In this document: positions 1 through 8,359 of the stretch, piece after piece
Layout: every line of letters starts with the position of its first letter
Numbering within the stretch: the stretch's first letter is position 1
Assembly: GCF_040518285.1 (NCBI RefSeq)
Contig: NZ_CP155449.1
Span: 310,001 to 374,000, forward strand
Direction: 5' to 3'
Origin: Knoellia sp. S7-12
GTDB taxonomy: Bacteria; Actinomycetota; Actinomycetes; Actinomycetales; Dermatophilaceae
DNA: 64,000 nt
The notes under the pieces: generated by a model
The model's input: the letters and a program-made list of their open reading frames with translations, nothing else
The model's database searches: none
What the model was told of the DNA's origin: nothing
Made by a program: the position numbers and the translations under genes

Positions 1-293
1 CTGCACGCTGCTGCACACGGGACGTCGAGGTCACGGTGCAAGGTTCCCACGAGCTTGGTCAACGTAGCCACCCTTGTTGTGGCTCCTCGGGCGGCAGCCT
101 CGGGCAGTGGACCATGCTCGGCTCCGTCCTTGGCGCGGCGAATCCGGGCGTTTGTCTGTTGTGCTGCGTGGGCTGGGGCTAGCGTGCACCAGCGCTCAGA
201 CATGCTTCGGGGGCTTACCTACGGCGTCGTCTGGGGAACCTCATCAGTGGCGCCTGCGTCCTACCGACGAGTCCCTTTCAGACGGGAGTAGCG
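1..293. other. leading stretch without a recognisable gene
   Basis: No reading frame here has a convincing product; the two overlapping frames are arginine/serine-rich shadows with no ribosome binding site. A GGGAG box just before 294 belongs to the next gene. I see nothing else I can support. Confidence 0.4.
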
Positions 294-806
294 ATGAGCT
301 CGAGAGTGGTGGCGATGTGCGTCCTGCTGGCGATGGCTGTGAGCTCGTGCGGGGCAGCGGGGCCCCTGCGTCCGGATCCGGCTGCCTCTTCCAGCGGTTC
401 CGAGCTGCCGGACCCCACGGCAGGACGCACGGGAGCAATCGAAGGTAGTGCTGCTATGTCCTGCGTGGAGGAGTACACCCTCGCGGCAGTGACGAACCGC
501 GCGTTCGCCTTCGATGGCGTGGTCATAGACATTGGCGACTCTGTCTCCGACCAAGGTGGTGAAGGCGACCTCGGGCTTCCCGGCGTCACCTTCCGGGTAT
601 ATCAATGGTTCTCCGGCGGCGAAGGCCGCACGTTCAGGGTGGACCTTCAGGCGCCAAGTGGCTCATTCGGCGTCGGCTCCCGACTCCTGGTCAGCGGGGA
701 ATCCCGTTGGGGCGAGCCCGACTTGGCCGCCGCCATTGCATGGGGATGCGGCTTCACTCGGTATTTCGACGCCAAGACGGCACACGCTTGGGAGCAGACG
801 CTCTAG
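294..806 (+). CDS. hypothetical secreted lipoprotein
   Basis: This 170-residue protein begins with a short hydrophobic signal peptide ending in a lipobox-like AVSSC, so Cys19 is the likely lipidated residue and the protein should sit on the outer face of the membrane. A Pro/Ser-rich linker (about residues 24-50) leads to a compact domain with two cysteines (CVEEY and GCGFTRYF) that could form a disulfide. The ATG start is preceded at 5-9 nt by GGGAG, which favours it over upstream frames. I recognise no enzymatic motif. Small lipoproteins with this cysteine pattern are common in actinobacteria, but no role can be assigned. Confidence 0.7.
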   Translation: MSSRVVAMCVLLAMAVSSCGAAGPLRPDPAASSSGSELPDPTAGRTGAIEGSAAMSCVEEYTLAAVTNRAFAFDGVVIDIGDSVSDQGGEGDLGLPGVTFRVYQWFSGGEGRTFRVDLQAPSGSFGVGSRLLVSGESRWGEPDLAAAIAWGCGFTRYFDAKTAHAWEQTL

Positions 807-837
807 GCAACCGCGCCGTCATCGGCACTAGTGCGGA

Positions 838-1506
838 ATGCGGCATGTGCAAACGTTCTCCGCGAGCCCATCGACAGAGTGGTGCAATGAACCGGTGAAT
901 CGTGTTGACCCACCGCAAGAGCATCTTCGCTGGTTGCGGCAAGCGGATGGAAGCGGATGGGCAGGCTTTGACGTCCGCGGGTGGCCTGATGCCTTGTGGC
1001 TGCTGCACGGGATGTTCGTTGATGTTGAGCTTGGACAGAGGCGTCGCCTGACGTGGAGTGAACTTGCCGGCAGGGCCGGTGGTCTCGCCCCGGCGCAGAT
1101 GGACGACTTCCCGCACCCCCAGCAGTGGGGTTTCGACGCGTACAGCGATCACTTCAGCGAGCCTGTCCACGAGGGGTCGCTGGACGTTGAAAGCTGGGAT
1201 GGACTTCTTGGCGTTCTACAGGACGCCGCGTGCACCGAGTGCTACGTCTTCATCTGCGAGATGCACACCGACGATTGGGCCGGCGGCGGTGAGTTCTGGA
1301 CCGGTGACGTCTCGGAGCTCGCCACATGGGTGGGGCGCGGGGACGATGATTGCACGCCTATAAACATCTGGGCGGCGGACCGCTCATGGTTCGTCTACAC
1401 GGATGCTGATGGGCTGGCGACCTACGTAGGTGGCAGCGAACTTCTCATCCGGCGGCTTCGCCAAGATGACCGCATCGAGATCATTTCGGCTCGGCGATCG
1501 GCCTGA
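838..1506 (+). CDS. hypothetical protein
   Basis: The frame encodes up to 222 residues with acidic, tryptophan-rich composition and no signal peptide or membrane segment, suggesting a soluble cytoplasmic protein. It starts 31 nt after the lipoprotein gene and has the same orientation. The ATG at 838 lacks a good ribosome binding site, and an in-frame GTG near 895 is an alternative that would remove about 19 residues. The mix of Trp, Asp and Glu recalls small immunity or SMI1-like proteins, but I see no diagnostic motif and make no functional call. Confidence 0.5.
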   Translation: MRHVQTFSASPSTEWCNEPVNRVDPPQEHLRWLRQADGSGWAGFDVRGWPDALWLLHGMFVDVELGQRRRLTWSELAGRAGGLAPAQMDDFPHPQQWGFDAYSDHFSEPVHEGSLDVESWDGLLGVLQDAACTECYVFICEMHTDDWAGGGEFWTGDVSELATWVGRGDDDCTPINIWAADRSWFVYTDADGLATYVGGSELLIRRLRQDDRIEIISARRSA

Positions 1507-1532
1507 TCGCGGCATGACCGGATGTCTGTTGG

Positions 1533-1808
1533 TCAGAAGAAGTCGAGGGCGAATCGGCCCAGACGCTTCAAGGACGCGCCCAGGCTTCGGATGTAGCCGA
1601 TTCCCGTGCGTTGGCCCTCACGCCATCCGCTCGCCGCAGCCGTGATCAGGGCGACGATTCCCACACCCCACGCCACGACAAGGACGGATGCCGGGTAGTC
1701 GGTGAGCCATGAAGATGCGAGGACGAGCCCTGAGGCCGCCAGAAGAACTAGCGCCAGCCCCGGGAGCACACTCACGACGAGTGGCGGCTCGCGGCTGGCG
1801 GACTCCAT
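1533..1808 (-). CDS. small membrane protein, two TM segments
   Basis: The 91-residue product has two hydrophobic segments, about residues 9-32 and 40-60, followed by a basic C-terminal tail (GWREGQRTG, ASLKRLGRF). It converges on the preceding gene with a 26-nt gap. No family is recognisable. The clean two-helix pattern supports a real gene, although its codon use is less strongly GC-biased than in the core genes. Confidence 0.5.
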   Translation of the reverse strand: MESASREPPLVVSVLPGLALVLLAASGLVLASSWLTDYPASVLVVAWGVGIVALITAAASGWREGQRTGIGYIRSLGASLKRLGRFALDFF

Positions 1809-2181
1809 GACGGGAGCATAAGGCGGGCGCCCAACTAACCGGTTCGCGGCAAATGAGTGCGTTCATAGCGGGGCGTCGTGGTCTGCCCTTCAGTCAGGAA
1901 GGCAGTCCCCCGTTCCGAGCGAATCCGAACGTCGTCAAGACTCGTTCGATTGCACCGTCTACAGCTCCGTATCCGCCGATGTGCCGGTTGAGGCCCGGTA
2001 GATCGGTCCGCACTAGAAGGCGGGCGTGCGGCGGGACGCGAGGGATCATGACGTCCATCACGACGTCAAGCAGGCCGGGACAGCCACGAGTGGGAACTGG
2101 GCTTCCCGTTCGAGCAGTGCCATGAGCTGCATCAGGACGAAGCCTGCTCGCCAGCTGTAGGGCTCCAGCCTTCGAACCGAG
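1809..2181. other. gene-poor spacer
   Basis: About 370 bases separate the small membrane protein from the CRP-type site of the sigma operon. A 100-codon minus-strand frame crosses part of it (ending GGLPS) but has no ribosome binding site or recognisable domain, so I do not call it. The right end is the promoter region of the sigma operon. Confidence 0.4.
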
Positions 2182-2197
2182 TGTGACGCAGATCACA
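2182..2197. promoter_or_regulatory. CRP/GlxR-type operator upstream of the first sigma operon
   Basis: The 16-mer TGTGACGCAGATCACA matches the CRP-family consensus TGTGA-N6-TCACA exactly. It lies 58 nt before the GTG start of the broken sigma gene. The second operon carries an almost identical site at the same distance. Actinobacterial CRP homologues (GlxR, Mycobacterium Rv3676) use this consensus, so cAMP-linked control is likely. Confidence 0.75.
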
Positions 2198-2255
2198 CTG
2201 GGATGCGTACGGGTGGGTTCGCCTGCGGCGTTTTAGTAGACAGGAGGTGATCCAC

Positions 2256-2773
2256 GTGAGCGACGCTGACGATTTTGACGGGTTTGTACACCGAAGCTTG
2301 CCCGCCTTATCCCGGGCTGCGTATGGGTTGACGTCCGACAGGCATCGTGCGGAGGACCTTGTACAAGAAACGCACATTCGCGTTGCTCGCCACTGGCAGC
2401 GTTTGATGCGTGATGGCGATGACCCTCTGCCGTATGCGCGCAAAATCCTGTATCGCATGTGGCTGGACTCCCTCCGTTGGCGCCGGCGGCATCCGGAACG
2501 GATAGGTGAGTGCCAGATGAGCGCACCCACGACGACTGGCAAGGTCAAACCGACCGCATAGCTCTGCACGAGAGCCTCACGAGACTCCCGCATCTTCAGC
2601 GTGCGGTGTTGGTGCTGCGCTACTTGGACGGTCAGTCCGAGATGGAAACGGCTCGAATTCTCGGATGCACGCTAGCAACCGTGCAGTCGAAGAACCGCAT
2701 AGCGCTCAAAACCCTTCGCCTTACTTACCACGCGGAAAACGCCTCAGATTCAATTGGAAGGATGCCGTCATGA
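2256..2773 (+). pseudogene. SigE-family ECF sigma factor gene, frameshifted
   Basis: The first part, from GTG 2256 (GGAGG 8 nt upstream), encodes region 2 of an ECF sigma factor (SLPALSRAAYGL, DLVQETHIRVARHW, RKILYRMWLDS) and runs out of frame at about 2510, ending at 2561. The remainder continues in the -1 frame from about 2510 with region 4 (LPHLQRAVLVLRYLDGQ, TARILGCTLATVQS). Read together they align end to end with the intact sigma factor at 4230-4730. One base is missing in 2508-2520, so the gene is broken or the sequence has an error. Restart at GTG 2510 would give only the DNA-binding half. The frame ends in an ATGA overlap with the next gene. Confidence 0.75.
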
Positions 2774-3471
2774 TCCCCTCTATCAAGTCGCAGCTCGAAG
2801 AGATGTCAGAGGAAATGCAGATGAGTCGAACCGACGACTACTCTCAGCGGGTTTGGAACGCAGGCCAGAGGCAACGCAAAGTCCGTCATGTCCTGGGCGG
2901 ACTTGCGGCAGCGTCCACTACCGTTGCCCTTGTCGTGCTAGGCGCTTCTCTATTCCCATTGCCCGACCCCGGCAATCAACGAGTTGATCCCGCGGTGCAA
3001 AGTACCCCCTCCGACGATGTGACTGCGAGACTTGGAGTGGTCCGCGCCGAGCTCGCCGCCAATCCCGCGTGGCCGCAACGTGAGATCAAGGCTGAGGATG
3101 GTCGGCTGCTCCTGCCATTCAGCGCAGGCGACCCGGCGGACTACCTTGCCTGGCTCAAGCAAGTCGGAGACCGTTTCGACGGCGGGGTCCGCAGGGTTTA
3201 CACGCCGGCGCCTGGGTCTCCGTCCCAGGAGGAACTTGTGTTCGTGCGCGAGCAGCTGTCTCGCGAGCTACTCGCGCTGGACCTGAAGGTGCCGGGTTCG
3301 CTTGGCATTGAGTTCGAAAAAGGTCGCGTCGAACTACGTCACGAAACAACGACCGATCCGGGGTATCTCGCCTTTTTGGAGGAGGCACAGTCCACCTATG
3401 GCAACAGACTGCACGTTCAAATCGCAGATGATCCAATCGGAATTTTCTCCTCCCGCACTGACTCTCCGTGA
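2770..3471 (+). CDS. single-pass membrane protein, putative sigma-factor partner (copy 1)
   Basis: The 233-residue product begins at ATG 2770, which overlaps the sigma stop codon (ATGA), so the two are translationally coupled. It has a short cytoplasmic N-terminus with an Arg-rich stretch, one membrane helix at about residues 40-62 and an extracytoplasmic domain. It resembles the product of 4747-5451 throughout: both have an N-terminal DDYSQRVWNAG/DPSYAETVWRVG-type segment and a WPQR...DPADY...W block. Gene order suggests an anti-sigma or sensor protein, but there is no HxxxCxxC zinc motif. With its sigma gene frameshifted, this copy may be orphaned. Confidence 0.65.
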   Translation: MIPSIKSQLEEMSEEMQMSRTDDYSQRVWNAGQRQRKVRHVLGGLAAASTTVALVVLGASLFPLPDPGNQRVDPAVQSTPSDDVTARLGVVRAELAANPAWPQREIKAEDGRLLLPFSAGDPADYLAWLKQVGDRFDGGVRRVYTPAPGSPSQEELVFVREQLSRELLALDLKVPGSLGIEFEKGRVELRHETTTDPGYLAFLEEAQSTYGNRLHVQIADDPIGIFSSRTDSP

Positions 3472-3559
3472 AAGTAGAATAGATCCCTCTTTCAACATTT
3501 GAGGCTCGATTACTCGCGAGTTCGTGACATCCCATTCAACGTAGGCCCCCTCGACCGAT

Positions 3560-3892
3560 AAGAGTGGGGCATGGGCTTACTCCCAGGCGTCTTCCTGCCA
3601 GCTGCCCCAGAGCGCTTGGACGACCTGATACTTTCGTGGGGGCGCCCGTAGCGCTCGGGCCGGTGAGCAATGGTCGGGCCGAAGTTCGCGGCGGCGGCGG
3701 GGTCGCTGGCCGTGCGGCGTTCCACCCGGCCCGGCCGTGGGTCATCACGTCTAGCGCCTTGAACTGGCAAGCGATGTTGTAGGGCTCGCTGAAGGTCGTG
3801 GATCCGGTGGCGACCAACCCGATGCGTTCGGTGGCGCGACCTATCGCACCGAGGGTGAGCGTGGGCTCGAGCAGTGCAGAGACGATGGGCAA
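3560..3892 (-). pseudogene. remnant of a luciferase-like (NtaA/DszA-type) monooxygenase
   Basis: On the minus strand the segment from 3892 reads EPTLTLGAIGRATERIGLV and then STTFSEPYN, an FKALD block and GRAGWN, the hallmark of the flavin-dependent NtaA/SnaA/DszA monooxygenases. After GRAGWN the match continues in another frame (SDPAAAANFG, then PERYGRPHE). The start of the enzyme and everything after the first third are missing. It is therefore a truncated, frameshifted relic lying between the two sigma operons, perhaps left from the event that duplicated or imported them. Confidence 0.65.
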
Positions 3893-4154
3893 TGCCCTGC
3901 TGATCCCGCTTCCTGATGGCGCTTCGACCGTCAGCTAATCCCTTCATCTCTAAAGCTGACGAGGCGCGCAGGGCGGTGGCAGCCTGTCTACCGCTCATCG
4001 GCAGGATCCGAACTTCCGGGTTGCGGCATGAGCGGAAGCTTCTAGGGCTCGCCTGTCGGTGTGGACCATCGTCACTGATACGACCTGCCCGCACGTAGCT
4101 GGTCGTCCGCCTGATGCGCTTAGATCTCAATCCCCTGACCAGCGTGGCGGTCAC

Positions 4155-4170
4155 TGTGACACAGATCACA
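4155..4170. promoter_or_regulatory. CRP/GlxR-type operator upstream of the second sigma operon
   Basis: TGTGACACAGATCACA is a perfect TGTGA-N6-TCACA site, differing from the first operon's site at one spacer base. It ends 59 nt before the GTG start of the sigma gene. Conservation of site and spacing in both copies, while the intervening bases differ, argues that it is functional. Confidence 0.8.
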
Positions 4171-4229
4171 CTAAGAACGCGGACCGATCTTCAAGCGCGT
4201 GGAGTGTAAGGAGTAAGGGAGGTGAGCAG

Positions 4230-4730
4230 GTGAGATCGTCTGCAGAGTTTGAGAAGTTCGTGCACGGAAGCCTGCCAACTCTGTCTCGTTCCGCCTATGC
4301 ATTAACGGGCGATGCGCATCTCGCTCAAGACCTTGTCCAGGAGACTCATATCCGGGTGGCACGACATTGGAACCGTCTTACTAGAGACGACGAAGACGTG
4401 CTTCCCTACGCCCGCAAAGTGCTGTATCGGCTGTGGCTTGACTCTCGTCGCTGGCGATCTCGCCACCCGGAACATGTAACTGAAGAAGAACCCGCGGTGG
4501 CGACTTCAACTGATGAATCCGAGCTGATTGTGGCCCGGTTGACAGTTAAATCCGCGCTGATGCAGCTGACCCCACGTCAGCGGGCCGTCGTGGTCCTCAG
4601 GTTCTTGGAAGATCGCAGCGAAGCGGAAGTGGCGGAACTGCTTGGCCAGACTGTTCCGACAGTACATGCACTGGTGCAGCGGGCCCTGGCTCAACTTCGC
4701 ATCCGCTACCCAGAGCTCGAGTTCAAGTAA
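4230..4730 (+). CDS. SigE-family ECF RNA polymerase sigma factor
   Basis: This 166-residue protein has the two ECF sigma domains: region 2 (SLPTLSRSAYALTGD, DLVQETHIRVARHW, about residues 8-65) that binds core polymerase and the -10 element, and region 4 (LTPRQRAVVVLRFLEDRS, VAELLGQTVPTVHALVQRAL, about 110-160) that reads the -35. The GTG at 4230 is chosen because GGAGG lies 7 nt upstream and the start matches its paralogue; in-frame codons further upstream are not sigma-like. It is followed 16 nt later by its membrane partner. The upstream CRP site suggests activation by cAMP-type signalling. Confidence 0.9.
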   Translation: MRSSAEFEKFVHGSLPTLSRSAYALTGDAHLAQDLVQETHIRVARHWNRLTRDDEDVLPYARKVLYRLWLDSRRWRSRHPEHVTEEEPAVATSTDESELIVARLTVKSALMQLTPRQRAVVVLRFLEDRSEAEVAELLGQTVPTVHALVQRALAQLRIRYPELEFK

Positions 4731-4746
4731 CAGATCGGGAGCACCA

Positions 4747-5451
4747 ATGTCCGAGCAACTCAGGCAGGACCTCACCCGGCTTGCCCAAGAGGCACCAGTC
4801 AATCGTGACCCCTCTTACGCCGAGACGGTGTGGCGAGTTGGTGCGCGACGTCGAATGCTCCCGGTCGTGAGCGCGGCACTTACCGGCCTCATCGCGATTG
4901 TTGCGGGATTTACTATCTTTGGTTCTCTTCAGCCACCTCCGTCGCCACCGGAGAGACCAGCAGCCGCCAGCACTGCTGCGGCATCCGAGCGTGTCCGGTC
5001 TGAGTTGGCAGCCCAGATAGCTCGCCGCCCCGACTGGCCGCAGCGGTCGGTTGTTGTCCGAGACGATGTTGTGTGGGTCCCATATGGCCCGAAAGATCCC
5101 GCGGACTACCGCGAATGGGTCGCCGGCCTGGGCTACACCTATGACGGAATCGTAGGTACGGGATTGGATTACATCGCCGACCAGCCTGGAGTTCCATCAC
5201 TGACCGAACTCGAGGCCACGAAGAAAGAGGTTACCGAGGCGTTGAGACCCAGCGCGACCCAAGCCAAGGTTGGTTGGGGAGTAAGCATCTCGATCCTTGA
5301 CGGAGTCGTCCGAGTAACCCACACGACTACCAAGAACCAAGAGCTCCTCGATGCCTTAACGAGGGTCAAAAACACCCATGGTGCGATGGTCGCCATCGTC
5401 GCTGAGGAAGGCCCAATCTCGCCAGCAGTCACGACAGAAAAGATAGGTTGA
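4747..5451 (+). CDS. single-pass membrane protein, putative sigma-factor partner (copy 2)
   Basis: The 234-residue product has an N-terminal cytoplasmic stretch (SYAETVWRVGARRR), a membrane helix at about residues 37-60, an Ala/Pro linker and a C-terminal extracytoplasmic domain with the WPQR and DPADYREW blocks shared with copy 1. It follows the sigma gene by 16 nt. Position and topology suggest a regulator of that sigma factor, but the classical zinc anti-sigma motif is absent, so the function is inferred only from context. Confidence 0.75.
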   Translation: MSEQLRQDLTRLAQEAPVNRDPSYAETVWRVGARRRMLPVVSAALTGLIAIVAGFTIFGSLQPPPSPPERPAAASTAAASERVRSELAAQIARRPDWPQRSVVVRDDVVWVPYGPKDPADYREWVAGLGYTYDGIVGTGLDYIADQPGVPSLTELEATKKEVTEALRPSATQAKVGWGVSISILDGVVRVTHTTTKNQELLDALTRVKNTHGAMVAIVAEEGPISPAVTTEKIG

Positions 5452-5856
5452 CAACCGTCTAGGGCGGGTCAGCCGTCCCGCACCACTGGCTACGTACCCG
5501 TTGCCATCCTCGCGACCATCGTCACGACCGCGCGGAACGCGGCATGAGTAGCCCTGTGTCAAGCCACCTGTTCCTGGAGGCGTTGTAGGGCGCGGTGTTT
5601 GGTGGGGTCGTAGGGCTGTTGGTCTTGCCAGCAGCGCCAGATGATGTGGAGCCAGGCGCGGGCGAGGATCCGGACGGCGTGGGGGTGGTCGTGGCCGCGG
5701 TCGCGGGCTCGTTGGTAGAGGTCGGCGGCCCAGGGGTTGGCGTGGTGTGAGTCGCCGGCGAAGTCGATGACGGCGCCGCGCAGCTGTTTGTCCACGGCCC
5801 ATCGGAAGGTGACGATCTTGACCTTGCCGGACTGTTTGGTCGAGGGTGCCGCCCCG

Positions 5857-5862
5857 GCTAGG
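5857..5862. repeat. left target-site duplication GCTAGG
   Basis: GCTAGG immediately precedes the left terminal repeat of the IS481 element and matches the 6 bases after its right end. It fits the NCTAGN target known for IS481. Confidence 0.9.
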
Positions 5863-6966
5863 TGTACTGACCCGGGACGTTGGTTGAGTGATTGCGATCC
5901 GCTGATCTGATCAGTGGCGCGGGAAGGGCCTCCCGCGGTGGAGTGGAACTGCCAAGTCACCACTGCCACACACAGGAGGCCCTCATGTCCCACGCTAACG
6001 CTGCCCTGACGGTTCGTCACCGTCTTAAGGTTGCCCAACTTGTCGTCGATCAGGGCGTGCCGATCAGTGAGGTCGCGGCACGATTCCAATGTTCGTGGCC
6101 GACGGTGAAGCGGTGGGCTGACAGGTATGCCGCCGGTGAGCCGATGAGCGACCGCTCGAGCCGCCCGCACGTGATGCCGGCCAAGACCTGCGTGTCGACG
6201 ACGAAGCGGATCGTGTCGTTGCGGCTGCGCAAGCGCCTGGGTCCGGTCCAGCTCGCTGCACACGTGGGTGTTGCACCCTCGACAGTGCACCGGGTGCTCA
6301 CCAGGTGTCACCTGAACCGGTTGGCGCACGTCGATCGCGCCACCGGTGAGCCGGTGCGCCGCTACGAGCATGAGCATCCCGGGGACATGCTGCACGTGGA
6401 CGTCAAGAAGTTCGGGAACATCCCCGACGGTGGCGGGTGGCGCTTCGTGGGCCGAGCTCAGGGCATGAAGAACCGGACAGCCACCCCGGGCAAACCGAAG
6501 AGCAAGAACCACAACCCGAAGATGGGCCACGCATTCGTGCACACCGTCATCGATGACCATTCCCGAGTCGCCTACGCCGAGATCCACGACAACGAGACCG
6601 CCGCCACCGCCACCGCCGTCCTGCGCCGAGCCGTCGCCTGGTACGTCGCCCGCGGCATCACCATCCGCAGAGTCCTGTCCGACAACGGGTCCCCGTACGT
6701 GTCACACCTGTGGCGGGACGTCTGCGCAGAGCTCGGCATCAAACACTCACGCACCCGGCCCCGCCGCCCACAGACCAACGGCAAGGTCGAACGCTTCCAC
6801 CGCACCATGGCCGACGGATGGGGATACGCCCGCTGCTACACCTCAGAGACCGAACGACGCCAAGCTCTGCCAGCATGGCTCCACGAGTACAACCACCACC
6901 GACCCCACACCGCCTGCGGGAACAAGCCACCCAACACCCGCTTGATCAACCTGTCAGGTCAGTACA
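5863..6966 (+). mobile_element. IS481-family insertion sequence, complete
   Basis: The 1104-bp element is bounded by inverted repeats beginning TGTACTGACC at 5863 and, on the other strand, at 6966. It is flanked by a perfect 6-bp duplication GCTAGG. It carries one transposase gene and sits inside an IS110 transposase gene. The precise ends, perfect duplication and intact frame indicate a recent insertion. Confidence 0.9.
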
Positions 6967-6971
6967 GCTAG
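5985..6971 (+). CDS. IS481-family transposase
   Basis: The 328-residue DDE transposase has an N-terminal helix-turn-helix region (VPISEVAARFQCSWPTVKRW, about residues 25-44) and an rve-type catalytic core. The triad is D139 (HVDVKKF), D233 (LSDNGSPY) and E269 (GKVERFHRTM), with 35 residues between the last two as expected. ATG 5985 is preceded by AGGAGG at 5 nt; the open frame extends upstream to the element's end but has no better start. The stop codon TAG at 6969-6971 is not in the element but in the duplicated target, so the gene borrows its terminator codon from the insertion site. Confidence 0.95.
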   Translation: MSHANAALTVRHRLKVAQLVVDQGVPISEVAARFQCSWPTVKRWADRYAAGEPMSDRSSRPHVMPAKTCVSTTKRIVSLRLRKRLGPVQLAAHVGVAPSTVHRVLTRCHLNRLAHVDRATGEPVRRYEHEHPGDMLHVDVKKFGNIPDGGGWRFVGRAQGMKNRTATPGKPKSKNHNPKMGHAFVHTVIDDHSRVAYAEIHDNETAATATAVLRRAVAWYVARGITIRRVLSDNGSPYVSHLWRDVCAELGIKHSRTRPRRPQTNGKVERFHRTMADGWGYARCYTSETERRQALPAWLHEYNHHRPHTACGNKPPNTRLINLSGQYS

Positions 6972-6972
6972 G
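6967..6972. repeat. right target-site duplication GCTAGG
   Basis: This is the second copy of the 6-bp duplication, directly after the right terminal repeat. It provides the last codon bases and the stop codon of the IS481 transposase. Confidence 0.9.
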
Positions 6973-7889
6973 CATGCCAAGGATTCGGGGGTGGGGAATC
7001 GGCCTCGAGCGTCGCCGATCTCGGCGAGGAGGCGGGCTGCGCGCACGGTGCCTGAGCGGGGAAGCGAGGTGAAGATCTCGGCGTCGGGGTGGGTGGCCAG
7101 CTGGTCGGCGATCTGGTCCTCGAGGGTCGTGATCTGCTGGCGCAGCGCGGTCAGGGCGGCGACCAAGGCCAAGGTGATCGCCGCTCGGGGTCCGGCTTGG
7201 GCGCCGGTGGTGCCGCGGGGTGCGTCGTGCAGGTGGCGCCACAAGTCCTCGAGCTTGGCCAGGTGGTTGTACCCGACCGAGCGCAGCCAGTTGCCCAGCC
7301 GGGCCTTGGACAGCCAGTCGGCTTTGTCCTGGGAGGGGAAGCGGGTCAGGAACCGCAGCGTGATCGGTGAGTCGATGTCGCGGAACAGTCCGATCGCGCC
7401 GGGGAAAGTTGTTTGAAGGTGCGCGCGAAGCTGGTTGGCCATCGCCACCCGGGCTGCGACCAGGTCCTGGCGGGCGCGCACCGCCATTCGCAGGGTGAGC
7501 GTGGCGTCGCTGTCGCGGGTCAGTGGCCGTAGCCGTGCCCGGTCGGTGCGCAGCGTGTCGGCTAGGACGTAGGCGTCGAACCCGTCGTCCTTGTTGCCGG
7601 CCGAGCCGTACCGGCTGCGTAAATTCTTCACTTGGTTCGGCGCGATTACCACCACCGTGAGGTCTGCGTCGACCAGCGGGCCATCGCCGCGTTCGATTGC
7701 CACTTCGAGCACTCCGGCCCGGTGCAGCCGACGCACCAGGTCACGCAGGCCGGGGGCGGTGTGGGCGATGGTGAACCGTTGCAGCTGCACACCGCCACCG
7801 TCGACCACGGCGACGGCGTGCTCGGTGCTGGCCCAGTCGATCCCCGCGGTCGGCGCGGGTTCCGTTCCTGCAGGTTGTGGGTCGATCAT

Positions 7890-8359
7890 CGGATCGTGCT
7901 CCTTTGCTGTTGCCGCAGCAGTTGGGCACCCCAACGGTTCGGGACACGATTACCGGTCGCTCACTGATCGGCGCTCTGGTGGCGCGCAGCCCTGTTGCCA
8001 GTCGACGTGTCCTGGGCCGTTGGGCCCCGCGTAACTCATGCAGGACCTCAAGCGGTCTCGCGGACGAGGCGATGACCCAACGGGAACCAGAGATGCGCCG
8101 GTGACCTCGTCGTCACAGACACCAACCACGGTCCCTGATCACGCCACCGACGGGTAGACCTTTGCGCAGTGAGCGGATGTTGGCCGTAGTGCACGAGTGA
8201 CTGCTCCTGGCCTTCGGCGCTCTGGGCCACAGCACCGCCAGTCGGCACGCACGCACCGCGACAGCGCCTCGGGCCGGGCATGATCCGGTCTCAATGCGCA
8301 GTCCACCGCGCTCTGGGTCGACAGGACCCGGCTGAAAGGCGAGAATCCGGGCGGCCTGC
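7890..8359 (-). other. left-end non-coding region of the IS110 element, possible bridge-RNA source
   Basis: About 470 bases lie between the IS110 transposase start and the ApeA-like gene, with only arginine-rich shadow frames. In IS110-group elements the long non-coding end upstream of the recombinase gene is transcribed into the bridge RNA that pairs with donor and target. Here the minus strand just before the start has the hairpin TTGGG-GTG-CCCAA (7923-7935) and a G/C-rich patch around 8010-8080. I could not define loops or the element's outer end, so this is a candidate only. Confidence 0.3.

Larger units (their letters stand above)
5559..7889 (-). pseudogene. IS110-family transposase gene interrupted by an IS481 element
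   Basis: The N-terminal part (7889-6967) begins at ATG 7889 with AAGGAG 8 nt upstream and carries the RuvC-like DEDD domain (GIDWAS, EVAIERG, NKDDGFDAYVLAD). It continues into the Tnp domain as far as ESLACLA. The C-terminal part (5862-5559) resumes with GAAPSTKQSGK, the IS110 catalytic-serine block, and VDKQLRGAV...GDSHHANPWA...RGHDHPHAVRILARAW. Removing the inserted element and one copy of the 6-bp duplication restores an uninterrupted 407-codon frame. The gene was therefore intact before insertion. The outer ends of the IS110 element itself could not be fixed. Confidence 0.85.

Noticed and set aside
1894..2196. 100-codon minus-strand frame in the spacer before the first sigma operon
   Set aside because: No ribosome binding site, no domain, and it overlaps the CRP-type operator; too little to call a gene.
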